Shown here piece after piece: positions 10,061 to 20,549 of a DNA stretch of 64,000 nt. The stretch's first letter is position 1, and every line of letters starts with the position of its first letter. Under the pieces are notes generated by a model. The model saw nothing but the letters and a program-made list of their open reading frames with translations. It had not been told where the DNA came from and searched no databases. The position numbers were made by a program, and so were the translations under genes. The DNA comes from Jaltomata sinuosa (Eukaryota; Streptophyta; Magnoliopsida; Solanales; Solanaceae): assembly GCA_003996215.1 (NCBI GenBank), contig QJPP01000468.1, forward strand, positions 248,001 through 312,000, written 5' to 3'.

Positions 10061-11211
10061 GGCACCACATCTAATTCTTATACTTACCACCACAATCTCC
10101 TTCTATATTTTTACCTTTTATCTTTTGTTCCCTTCTTCCTTTAATTCTTTCAACTCCAAAGTGCATTCAGGACTCTTTGGATCAAATCACTACAGGGTAA
10201 TCAAATAAAGGGGATAGGCTAAATATGCGGCTAGTCAAAGAAATAGGCTTAAGGCTCAAAGGGGCTTAACTAAGGATAATGTAAAGGGTGGCACAAATAA
10301 TAGTTATAAGAATTGGCTCACAAAGAAACGCCTTGATCATATCCCACAAGTCAACACTATGTTTCACTTCATACACACACGACACAAGTTCTAGATATCA
10401 AGATATATAAGAAACACAACAAACACTCACCACACATGGCAAAATTGTTCAAAAATGGCTTCTTAAGACTTCATATTCACAACACAATCAAATTGAATGA
10501 GTTAACATTATTAAGCCCATCTTTAGATTTTATGAGTCACGTTAAAGAGCTTATGCGTCTCTAAATGAAGTTTTCTACTTTTTATGCTTATTTTGAGTGA
10601 ATTACCCATGACGTCAAGTGTGTACTTAGGTGAAGTACCTAGCATTCAAAAAACTATGGTTTCTAATCTTTCTCCTTCCTATGACTAATTTTTTCTCAAG
10701 ACGGTCGTAATCCATCCAACGTCGAGAAAATTTCTCTATCTATGACTAAAAAAAAAAAAAAAACTACTCCAAATAAAATAAAAACTACCCGGGTGAATGA
10801 GATATGCCTCTAAAAAAAACTAAAAAAATCTTTTTGTATTATTTTTTTATATAAAATAAACTCGTATGGCATACTCACCATAAAACTCATAGTTATCGGA
10901 AGAATCCCCAACCCACACTTAAAATCATGCTTTATCCCCAAAGCAATTTAGAGAAAAAGATGAAGAAGAAGGGTGAGAAATACTCCGTGAGGCCCTATAG
11001 GGCCTAACTAACAACATGTTTCTTCAATTTTGATGATAAAAGGGGCGAACGACCCCACATTTAAGCTTAAACCATGCTCCTTAGCATTCAAATTCGAGTA
11101 CTCAGACTTCCCCAAACCTGCAAAATCAAAACAAAAACAAAAACGTGAAACTATAAAAAACAAATAAGAAGTTACACTACTAGTTGGGTTGCCTCCCAAC
11201 AAGCGCCTGAT
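10061..11211 (-). other. Non-coding internal region of the small element
   Basis: AT-rich, with a run of sixteen A at about 10748 and no useful ORF. On the minus strand it begins with the GGGAGGCAAC motif. Near 10900 it contains an AAGTGTGGGTTGGGGATT stretch, as seen in the 3' internal part of Athila/Tat elements. I see no clear polypurine tract next to the left repeat. Confidence 0.5.
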
Positions 11212-12096
11212 TTAACATCGCGGCACGACGCTATCACTACACAACTTTTCTTTCCACTTAGAACTTATGAATTGTGCCCCTAACTTTGCATCAAACTTTC
11301 TGCTCCGCTCAAGGGGCGGTGGTATAAAGATGAAGGGACCAAGAAAAGAATGTCGCATCTTGCACTTCTTGGCCCTTAAGTGAGGAATGTCATTTTGTAT
11401 TTTCGGTGTGGCAAATTTTAGAATGTAAGGACCTTGTTCCCCATCTACAGACTTCTCCATTAGCTCAGATGACTCAATTTTCATGTCATCATCCAAACAT
11501 AATGTAAAAAAGTGATTAGAATGAGGTCCAACAGTACCTAATCCCAAACATGCATTGTTTATGACATACTCACTTTCATACATCTCCTCAATATCAGCAC
11601 CAACGAATAAAACATAGTTGAATGGATGTAATTCTTCTTTTTTCTCCACTAGTTGGCCAGTATCCACAACAATTGATGATTGGGCATCAGACGCCTCAAC
11701 CTTTTTATTCAAGTGATCCTTTAAGTAATGGATATCTGAACCAAATTGGTATATCTCTTGTCTGAGATCCACTCTACCTTCTATCAGCTGTGTCGTTATC
11801 TTTGTGAGGTTATCTAGTATTTGCTTCAGCATATCAATAAGGTGAGCATCATTCACATCCTCCACTTCATTACCCCTGTCAATATCATAAACAACAAAAG
11901 AATCATAATAGGGGCTTGGGGAAGGGGAATAAGAGTTAGGACAACCATTCGAATGGCCATCCTGACCACCACATATATGACATACATTAAATTCAAGAGA
12001 TTGGGTATGTGCACACAACTCGCTCTCCGGAAAATTTTGACAAATACACTCCAGGTAGGGTCCTCCACAAAAACAACAAGAATCATCATCATTCAA
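11212..12096 (-). CDS. Intact 294-codon gag-like ORF with Cys-rich N-terminus
   Basis: This is the longest undamaged ORF in the window. It starts at an ATG about 150 bases inside the PBS and runs to TAA at 11212. The N-terminus has two Cys clusters: CCFCGGPYLECIC and, near residues 38-51, CHICGGQDGHSNGC, which resembles a zinc knuckle (C-x2-C-x5-H-x3-C). The middle (about residues 75-150) is helical and could form a coiled coil (HLIDMLKQILDNLTKITTQL). The rest is acidic, then basic near the end (RAKKCKMRH, PPPLERSRKF). It resembles zinc-binding segments of Athila/Tat gag, but a zinc motif at the N-terminus is unlike standard gag order. I infer a packaging or RNA-binding role. The absence of stops in so decayed a neighbourhood is notable but could mean only that the insertion is young. 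Confidence 0.6.
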   Translation of the reverse strand: MNDDDSCCFCGGPYLECICQNFPESELCAHTQSLEFNVCHICGGQDGHSNGCPNSYSPSPSPYYDSFVVYDIDRGNEVEDVNDAHLIDMLKQILDNLTKITTQLIEGRVDLRQEIYQFGSDIHYLKDHLNKKVEASDAQSSIVVDTGQLVEKKEELHPFNYVLFVGADIEEMYESEYVINNACLGLGTVGPHSNHFFTLCLDDDMKIESSELMEKSVDGEQGPYILKFATPKIQNDIPHLRAKKCKMRHSFLGPFIFIPPPLERSRKFDAKLGAQFISSKWKEKLCSDSVVPRC

Positions 12097-12246
12097 CTAC
12101 AATCTATCCCAGGCTGACATATCGAGAAGAGTGATAAAAAAAGTAAAAGAAACTAAAAAGATAACTAAAAAAGAAATATTTGTACAACTCAAATAAATAA
12201 CTTGAAAAAGTCTAATATAGATAAATAATTAATTTCCAAGTCCGCG

Positions 12247-12264
12247 GGAACGACGCCAAAAGCT
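12247..12264 (-). promoter_or_regulatory. Primer-binding site of the small element
   Basis: On the minus strand, immediately after the 5' LTR end, the sequence reads AGCTTTTGGCGTCGTTCC. The TTGGCG-CGTTCC pattern is the Athila/Tat type PBS rather than the initiator-Met type used by the other elements here. Confidence 0.65.
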
Positions 12265-13620
12265 TGTTGCGTCCTTACGTACACACAAGTGTACGCGATC
12301 GTACAAGTAATATAGGATTGTAAGTCCAGATATCGTTCCCACAGGGACTTGTCGATTAACTATTTTACTAAATTAAACTAGTTCTAATTATTTATTCAAG
12401 CGTAAAATCTCAAAGGTGAATTTATTATTAACTAATCTAGAAATAAGAAGAAGAAGTTAACTAATGAACAATTAACCAAACAAAGAGAAGATTTTCACGT
12501 AATCAATGTGATGAAGTCGATCTAGCACTATGGATCTGATAACAATCATGTTTAATTAGCAATTTCATCGACTTGTTTGTTTATCTAGTTGTTGATTCCA
12601 GGGTTGATATTACAACTATGGTCTCTCGAGCCTCTAATTGCCTATTCAAAATAGCATCACAACTACATCGTTGAGTGGGGATGTGACATCTTATTTTAAA
12701 AGGATTTATATTTCTTCCCGTATGAACCAAGCAAGGCTTTCTAAGTATATCTCTATCCTAGTCGCTAACCTACCCTTTACGTTACAAAAGAGAGCTCTTG
12801 CTCCCTAAATTCTTCGTTCTATCTCAATGATTCTTCTCTCGAGTTCACAAAGAGATTATAGATTTATTTTAATGGTCGGGAAGAATTAAAATAATAAGCA
12901 CAAGAATATAAGAACAACTAATATGATAAACAAATAATTGAATCAATTTTCTACTAAACAATCATGTAGTTAGCTACCATAATCCTAGAACAAGAAGTTT
13001 AACCCCACATAGACATGGAGTAATTACAACAATTTATCCAAAGAAAAATGTAAAATAAATAATAAAGGAGAAGAAAAGATGAAACCAATATTCCCCGGCC
13101 TCCACGACGGCTCCTAGCTCTTCGTAGGTCAAAAGTTTTGTAAAAATCGTGATTTGAGATGTATTTATAGAGTAGGAGGAAAATAACCCCTTTTCCTACT
13201 TTGATTTGGAGTAGAAAAAAAGCTGGAAATTTCCGGGTTAGGCCCTGGCGCGCCGCGCCACCCATAGCGCCAACTTCAGTCTTCTAAAGTTTGGGGACTG
13301 GGGTGACGCGCCACCGATGCGCCAGCCTCACCCCTCAGTATTTTTGGGGCTGGGGCAATGTGCCACAGCCCTGATTTTCTTCCTTTGCTCTCTTTTTCTC
13401 CCGGAACGTTGCTAACTCCTTTCCAATGCTTTTATGCTTCTATTTTAGCTCTCATGGGTTGTTTTTCTCCATATTTTCCCTGCAAAATATCTAATCAAAT
13501 ATATTAGTTCACCACCATGAAAATGCAAATAATCATAAGGATATACATGACTTTTCCCTCAAAACAAGGCTAAAACATGGGTAAATGAGGCAATTGGGAG
13601 TATAAATATGCCCAAGATCA
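12265..13620 (-). repeat. Right (5') LTR of the small element, ~1.36 kb
   Basis: Its plus-strand ends are TGTTGCGTCC and AAGATCA, i.e. TG...CA. On the minus strand the promoter TATA box is CTATAAATACATC at about 13155-13170, about 450 bases into the LTR. The leader side (13200-13370) is GC-rich, with three imperfect copies of a GGGG(T/C)..CGCGCCAC motif about 65-75 bases apart. The LTR appears complete. Confidence 0.7.
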
Positions 13621-13625
13621 GGAAC

Positions 13626-13697
13626 ACATTGCACTAAGGACTGATGAGGAATAGGTTCAGTAGAAGGGAAAGTCCCTGGGAACATCTTGGAGAGAGG
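13626..13697 (-). pseudogene. Copia linker segment, other side of the insertion
   Basis: The minus-strand frame here (ending IPHQSLVQCVP) joins in frame to SISTPILPSP at 9827 once the small element and one GGAAC copy are ignored. It is the upstream part of the linker between integrase and RT. It is truncated at about 13697, where a gypsy LTR fragment begins. Confidence 0.55.
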
Positions 13698-15941
13698 AAT
13701 GCGTGCCCAGAGTCTATCCAAGTCTAAATTAGTAGAACAAGTCTCAGAAACCCCAACAAGGGTGCCTGGGCATAACCGGGTCTAAAACAATAGTAAAACC
13801 AGTCTGACCCTCAGCTTGACCGAGTTTTGTATCATTTAAAATCAGTAGAAAACCATGTCTAGCACTACGGCTCAGCCGATTCTAGTGTCAGTATGAAAAT
13901 CAGTAATAAAATCATCATTTACTCTTTCTTACCCCAAGAAGATCAACAAAATCAGTTCCAAATCATTTCATAACCATTTTTACCCAAAACGGGCCCTCGG
14001 GGCCATGCAAGTTTCAAAAAACCGTTCATAGTGGGCTCGCAACAAAAAAAATAATAAAACATGTAGAAAATCTTATTATATGGATGATAATGATATGCCA
14101 AATGCAACAACAGCCCAACGGCTCACAATCAATCTATCGGCCCTACACAGGCTCCAATCATTCTACAACATATATAACTAGCTCTACAATTAAATATCGA
14201 TATCCGAGACTCACAGGCATTCCCAAGTAATCTACTTTCTATGGTCCAGAGTCAAATACAAGGCTACACAGGACCACAAGGGTAATACCGACCACTACAA
14301 TGAATACTACAACTATAGGAGCAAAAATAAGTCAGATATGAAGAAGCGGACAAGTTCTGAGGGTGCCAAGCTAATAACCCCAACCAAGGATGCTAATTAG
14401 TACAATTATAGCCTATATACACCAAGTCTAGTATGGAGAAAATCGTAACCTACTTGTCGTCTGACGATAAGCTGCTAGAATAATTATGTCCAAGCTCAAA
14501 CCGCTCTGACAAGTCCCGAAAAGCAATCACACTATCATAAACATAATCTACGCATTAAAAAAATACTACTGATACCCATATTGCTAAAAGTATAGTCGGG
14601 TCAAAATATGGGTCACAAGCGGGCCCGTGGGTTTCGCAATCCGAAGCTGGAAATGAAAAAGCGCATGATGATCACGACACCCCTATGAGTGCATGCCCCA
14701 AGAATTAAAGGAATTGGACCAAAAAATGGGGCTAAAACAGCCCGCCAAATAAGAGAAATCAAAGAGGGAATCAAAGGAATTTACCGAAAATTAACAAGGG
14801 AACTTACCGGATTAGAGCCGTAAAAACAATCACGAATCAATGATAATCCTCCTCCAAGAACTTGGATTACCGGAGTTGAAGAATTAGTGTGTTGGGAGCT
14901 GGTTTTAATGGTGGAACGAAGTTGGGTTTTAAAAGAATTGAAAATGAAATAGATGGCCAAGATAAAGGCTATCAACGCTTCCAGGCGCTGCGCACGTAGG
15001 CCAGGCGCTGCGCACGTGGGCCAGGCGCATGCTGCCAGGCGAATGTGCACGCCTAGGCCATGCGGCAGCCAGGCCAGGCGCTAGGCCATTACGAACACAT
15101 ATGGCCACTGTGCGCGCGACCCATGCGGACGCTGCCCAGGCCACGCATAGGCGGAGGCCAAGAAAAAAGGAAGCGGCTGGCTCTGCTGTGTGCGTGGGGC
15201 CATGCCCATGCGTGGGTGATGGCCTGCTGGTGCCATGACAGCAACCAGCTGCCAAAAGCTATGCCAACATGAGAAATTTCTCCGACGGACCCTCAGGAAC
15301 GCATCCGGGGTCCCACGCACACAAATGAGCTAAGCTATTCGACTAAAAAGGGAATTCCAGACTCAACGGAATCAACAAAAATCCCAACGGAGGTTGATTT
15401 AATAAAAAGTGGGCCCCACACCCAAAAATCAACTTTAGGCCAACTTTTTCAAAATGGAACACCATGTCCTAAAACGAGTCTGGAAGCCTCGAGACCGAAC
15501 CAAAGGTCCCTCTAGCCTAAATTCAATATTCCAGAGCTAACATCATTGATGGAATTTTTATCTGAGGCCTTCTTCTCTGAATGTAAACCAAAGTCAAACA
15601 TCCAAGTTCAACTGGCCAGAAAACACAAAAACCAACACAAAACTAACTGAAAGCTCCCAAGCCCTGATCAAGAGTCCATCTAGACCAAAATCCATACTCT
15701 AAAGCTAACAGAACTGTCAAAATTTGATTCCGAGCGCGTTTACCAAGAATGTTGACCGAAGTCAATGATATCCTAAGTTTAGGCTCTAAAACAAATAAAT
15801 GGCCATAATGATCAAATGAACGGTCAGGGAACCAAACCATCGGTCTCAACAAGTCATAAATAACTTGGGGCCACTACAGCAAGCTCTAACAGTACAAAGA
15901 CAGCGTAAGCGCAGAAATGAACGGAAGGGTCATTACACATT
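13698..15941 (-). mobile_element. Gypsy LTR fragment, X family (5'-complete, 3'-truncated)
   Basis: From GTGCCCAGAG to GGGTCATTACA this is colinear, with many substitutions, to the later part of the LTRs at 34054-38138 and 41585-45641 (for example AACCGGGTCTAAAAC and ACCAAGAATGTTGACCGAAG). It ends with the family terminus at 15941, but its other end is lost, so no target duplication can be identified. Long GC-rich ORFs around 14929-15320 are on both strands and reflect composition only. Confidence 0.7.
14981..15085 (+). repeat. GC-rich ~20-bp tandem repeats in the X-family fragment
   Basis: CCAGGCGCTGCGCACGTAGG is followed at once by CCAGGCGCTGCGCACGTGGG, then by degenerate CCAGGCG units to about 15085. 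The block is far richer in GC than its surroundings. It sits where leader or promoter-proximal LTR sequence is expected. Confidence 0.75.
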
Positions 15942-16548
15942 GGCCATTGTATATCATTGCATTGCATCCTTCTTTGATTATCATGGTGTTATGTAGTGAT
16001 ATTTTATGATTATTGGTATCGAACTGTTGAAACTTTTTTTGCATGTAGGGTTATTTTAGTATTCTTTACTCATTATAGTATCTGCTTAAGCTCTGTCAGC
16101 TTATGATGCATATTGAGTATATATGGACTGTATTCACTTTTACTTTTTGCATCCGTTTGATGCAAATCGTTGTACGCATAGATCCCGTGGATGAGTTCGT
16201 GCTTGCGGTTTCTATTCGAAGCTTTGGTGAGCTCTTGTCTTTAGAGATCGACCCAATTTCTTCTATCATTTATTTCCTGTCTATTTTACTTTTGAGAAGT
16301 GTTGGATTGATCAGTTTTGATATTGTATTAAAGTTCCCTTGTACTTATGACTTCTGAGTCTTGGGGATTTCTAGATTATCTTAACCAATATCATTTTGGG
16401 ATGTTTTTCAGACAACATCTTTATTTTACGCGTTGGATCCTTTAGTATTGCTTTTATTTCAATTGTTGTATTTATTGGGTTTGTCTTACCTACAATGATT
16501 GGTTTGAGGTGGGTGCCATCACAATCCAAGTAATTTTGGATCGTGACA
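15942..16548 (+). mobile_element. 3' tail of another gypsy LTR
   Basis: The stretch ends GGTGGGTGCCATCACAATCC...GGATCGTGACA at 16548. This is the terminus style of the chromovirus-type LTRs in this window (GGGTCGTGACA), here in + orientation. The upstream part contains GGTGAGCTCTTGTCTTTAGA, also typical. No PBS follows, so it is a solo LTR or a fragment. The 84-codon ORF at 16103-16357 is not considered real. Confidence 0.55.
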
Positions 16549-17639
16549 ATATCGCAAGTGCAAAATTTTCAAATTTAAAATAATTGTTTTGATCGAACGA
16601 AATCAAAAGAACAAAAAACACAGACTAATTTGTGTTAGTAGGATTATTAGTTTTCTTAAAAAGGAGTTTCCTACTGTTCTCATACTATATTATATATGGA
16701 AAGCTCCATGTACAATATATATATATTTATATATATGGACGTGATACTTCTCTGTGATCAATATTGCTAATTTTTTTTTGTCAATTTTGCTTTTCTCACG
16801 AGGGTTATGTTATAAATTTGGTGCTTGTTTTGCATTCTTAATTGAAAGATTTAGCTTTTTATAGCTATAGTTGTCAATTAGTTTCTTGTGTCTATCTTCT
16901 ATCTTTTATTTCTTGTTCTTAGAATTAAGATTTGTTTCCGCTATTGTTATTGCATCAAATGGTCACTCAACTAAAAAATTACCGAATAAAGTCATTAACT
17001 TCTTTTTATTCTAACAAAGTCATTCAAATTTATACATTTGCCTATAAAGTTATAATTGCTAGAAGTCGTGGCTTAAAATTAAAGTATAAGGGTCAAAATA
17101 GTCTCTTAAGTTTGAAGTTTGAATTAACACAATTCTTATTATTTGACACGGAACACTAATAATCTTTCAATTATACAAATAATACTACAATTTTAGTTCA
17201 ACTCTAATTGTGGTATACATATGTCAAGTTGATTATATTTTAATGAAATTAATTATAAAAATTAAAACAACACATTTTGTAAGAACATGATACACTGGAT
17301 GTTTGACAAAAGAATTACTAATATTTATAAAAATTATATTATTCAAATAAAAATAATAATTTATCAACTGTAAGTGAAAAAAGAGTAATATGCAATGTAA
17401 AATAATAAGTCAATGGTACTAAAACAAATAAATGAAATTCGAACGTATGATATAAATTTAAAATCCAAAAAAAAGTTTAACATATACTCTTATATAAAAT
17501 TCTAATATAAAATAAGTCACAATATTATAACTTAGTAAATACAATTCAAAATAAAGGGAATAACATAAAGTCTAAACATCATTCAACAAAGAAATTCTAT
17601 TTTATATATATACTTATCTATCTATGTTTATATTATATT
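16549..17639. other. AT-rich spacer
   Basis: No gene or clear element. Around 16960-17150 there is a run of GTCACTCAACT / GTCATTAACTT / GTCATTCAAATT phrases that looks like an old dispersed repeat. The remainder is low-complexity AT-rich DNA, including a TATATATA stretch near 16720-16740. Confidence 0.5.
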
Positions 17640-19428
17640 ATAACTTAGACTTCTCAAGTCACACTTATCACCTAGACTTCCCAATTCACACTTATCACTT
17701 ATCCGAAAACTATGTCCATACCCCGACCACGATTCATTACCCCAAACAACCATTATGACTCAACAACCGAAGTAGACCCCACTACTTGTTGACATAGACT
17801 ACACCTCATCTTACCCCACCTACAAATACCAACACGCCCCAATGACCCCAGGACCACCTTCGACATATAATAACAACCAGTACTATAACCAGACCCTAAG
17901 TCTCCTCTTTAATTTGTCAACCACGCGTAACCAACTATAAATCAAGGAAAATCAGTGGCAATAACATATGTTTTATTCACCTAACCCCGACCCATCAAGT
18001 ACCACCCTAACAACACTTAAGTGTTCAACATACAACCCCGACCTACACCAAGACCAAACTCACAGTTAGATATATTTACCTGGCCTCTCATATACCATAT
18101 GCAATAATCACAGTCAAAAAGTACAACCTGGTCCACTCGTGGAACCATCGAAAGAATACAACAGTGCAATTAAAACAACTAGTACCAGGCGTGGTACCCG
18201 AGCCAATCGTTAGTACTCCCATACCAGGCATGGTACCCAAGACAACCATTAGTATTCTTGTACCAGGCGTGATACCCGGCCCAATCAAATGTCACACCAA
18301 ATCCAATCAATCACAAACAATGAACAAAATATACTTGTAAACTAACAAGCCACAAACAAATTCATTTTACAAGACTGATAACCGGAAAATTAGACATTCA
18401 CATTTCATTCCCTACGCATGCAACTCATACATTATTAATTAATGGTACATGAACACATAATGCATATTGAGAATCAGTAACCATCACCTACCCTGCCCCG
18501 GGTATATAAGCTCCTCTTTATATCCGTCCGAAGACTAACCCCGGGTCACCCCTTAATACATACTAGTAGATACACCCATACTTGACCCTTCTCCTAGGAC
18601 CGAAGGACTGTATGGGGAAGACCTCCCCTAACCCTGGGTAAATCATCCATCCTAGTTAGTCTACCTTTTATACCAATTCATTTCCCGAACTCCCTTTCCT
18701 TTTTTATAGTCATTTAATTACTCAAGTCCTTTTCGGTTCCCTGAACCTTTCCGACATTCTAATACCTATCGTATATCATAATAATATAAACAACTACATA
18801 CACAATCCAGAATATGTCAACCCAATATCTCAACGCAATCATATTCCTAGTTCAACCAATCCAACCACAATAATCCTCTAGACTCCGTGCTAGAAAGCCT
18901 ATGCATGGATTCTCCTTTTCTGTTTATATAATAAATATGAAATGAAAGCAGGTCAATCTACTCAATGAATAAAACCTAGCCTACCTGGACACCAAGCATC
19001 TACCTGATGCATTTTCTGGCTCTATGAAGGCATTCCCTGTTGAATGACAATCTCGAAACCCGTTGTTTCACATCCCTATAGCCGGAATCCCTCCTCCTCA
19101 TGGCTCTCAAGCCCTGGAGCAGCCTAGGAGGGTTTTTGGAGTAACCCTCGTATGTTTTTGAACTGAAGAGGAGAAGTCTTTTATTAAACTCATATTCTGA
19201 GGCTACTGCCTCTCGTCATCCCATTATAGTGGGAGGCCTTCCACTACAATGGTAGCGCTATTGCGGAATTAATAACGCTATAGCAGAGTGATGTCAGCCC
19301 AAACAATTTTCAAAAATCTAAAATTTTCCATCACGTCGCCCCACATAATACAAAATATTTTTAAAATCGTTCCCGATTTTTTTTGCGGTATTGTGATTTA
19401 TAAAATAATAATGAGTCTGGTTGTTACA
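17640..19428 (-). repeat. Left (3') LTR of the Y-family element
   Basis: The minus-strand start is TGTAACAACCAGACTC at 19428. It contains the GTACCAGGCGTGGTACC array (18182-18277) and a decayed GCTATAGC cluster near 19250-19290, both diagnostic of this LTR family. The left end has no TGTCACGACC terminus and fades near 17640. Confidence 0.65.
18182..18277. repeat. GTACC-palindrome minisatellite, 3 units
   Basis: Three units spaced 40-43 bases apart, each with an imperfect palindrome of the form GTACCAGGCGTGGTACC. The same array occurs at 24030-24178, 54703-54800 and 57875-57980, at the equivalent place in other LTRs of the family. Confidence 0.85.
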
Positions 19429-20549
19429 ACAGTTATCAATTTACCCATCGTTCATCCCTGAATGATCCCAAAAATAAAAGGAATGAGAGACTAGCCTGGG
19501 ACCCTCACTGTCCTAAGTGACCGCATATTTATGAGCCTATGCAAAATATTAAACCTTCTCCTTAATTGATCGCACTCGACCGATTATGAAAATATTATGA
19601 TCCAGATATGATGAAGAATTATCGAGCCACCCAAAGAAAATATACGCGACCTTCTCCGAGCACCCTAGAAACCCGGGGCCTCATATAATGTCAAAGTGAA
19701 AGAATTTGAAAAGACCCAAGATAACCTTTTCTTTCCTAAAGCCGACTGTCGTTCGCTATAGCGGACATTATACCGCTATAGCGGTACCACTATAGCAAAG
19801 TACGGACGGTTATAGAGGTTGGCAACAAATTGAAATAGGGGAGAAATGGGTTTTCATCCCCTTCTTATACCAATCACCCCACTCCCGATGTCGGAAATTT
19901 CAGGTAACAATCGCTTCTACACTGTTTTACTTCCTTGCATGGATTTAGACATGATTATGGTAGAAAATAAGGATTTGGGGTATACATTATAGTTGGTTCC
20001 TTGAGTTTTGAACTAGGTTATATTTTTGTTGAATTCTCGAAGCATGGATGCTTTCCTTACGTTCACGATGCCTCCACAACGTTTTGGGTGTAAGGATTAT
20101 GCAACTTTTAGCCAAATCGAGGCAAAAACAACGGGAAGGTGAAGGGTTGTTCTTGTATAAAACATGCTATTTGGACAGAATCTAGGGGTTATAATGCCCA
20201 AATTTTTATATAAAATGGAAATAGAACATTTTAGGAACACTGATCTGAACTTGGGTTGTTAAAAATAGAGTTTTGGGTCAAGGGCCGCCATTGTTGCACC
20301 CCTTAGAGTGTTGGGATGATGAATACCGCTATAGCAGAATCCGATTGCTATAGCGGTCCCACTATAGTGGAGAAATATATGCTATAGTGGTTCCAGCGTA
20401 GCGGACGATCGTCCGCTATAACGAAAGACCACAAAACAATAGCCCCCTCAGGCTAACACTTAGAATTTTTTTCCCCCTTTTTCTTAATCCCTTATGACTT
20501 ATTGAGTTCTAATCCCACCCCCTTGCTACATTGCAGGTTATCATACCCA
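19429..20549. other. Internal region upstream of the passenger gene, with GCTATAGC clusters
   Basis: Non-coding. Palindrome clusters built on CGCTATAGCG lie at 19750-19800 (including a perfect ACCGCTATAGCGGT at 19772-19785) and 20320-20425. A polypyrimidine tract and TTGCAG at about 20531-20536 look like a 3' splice site 14 bases before the gene's ATG. A leader intron is therefore plausible. Confidence 0.5.

Larger units (their letters stand above)
9833..13620 (-). mobile_element. Small non-autonomous LTR element (TR-GAG-like), 3.8 kb
   Basis: Flanked by GGAAC at 9828-9832 and 13621-13625 and inserted into the copia linker. Minus orientation: 5' LTR at 12265-13620, a PBS of the TTGGCGTCGTT type used by Athila/Tat lineage elements, a single ORF (11212-12096), non-coding internal DNA, then a short left terminal repeat (9833-10060). 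No protease, RT, RNase H or integrase is present, so it needs help in trans. The motif GGCGCTTGTTGGGAGGCAAC just after the ORF is known from the 3' end of the Athila/Tat polyprotein region; this suggests derivation by internal deletion. Confidence 0.75.

Noticed and set aside
14781..15320. Overlapping ORFs of 70-108 codons on both strands
   Set aside because: They result from low stop frequency in the GC-rich repeat island of an LTR fragment. The proteins are Ala/Pro/His-rich with no family signal.
16103..16357. 84-codon hydrophobic ORF, possible small membrane protein
   Set aside because: It lies in the tail of a gypsy LTR ending at 16548 and is U-rich by composition. There is no start context or homology to support it.
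18182..18277. Regularly spaced repeats resembling a CRISPR array
   Set aside because: There are only 3-4 degenerate units, the spacers are also similar to each other, they sit in LTRs of a plant genome, and there are no cas genes.
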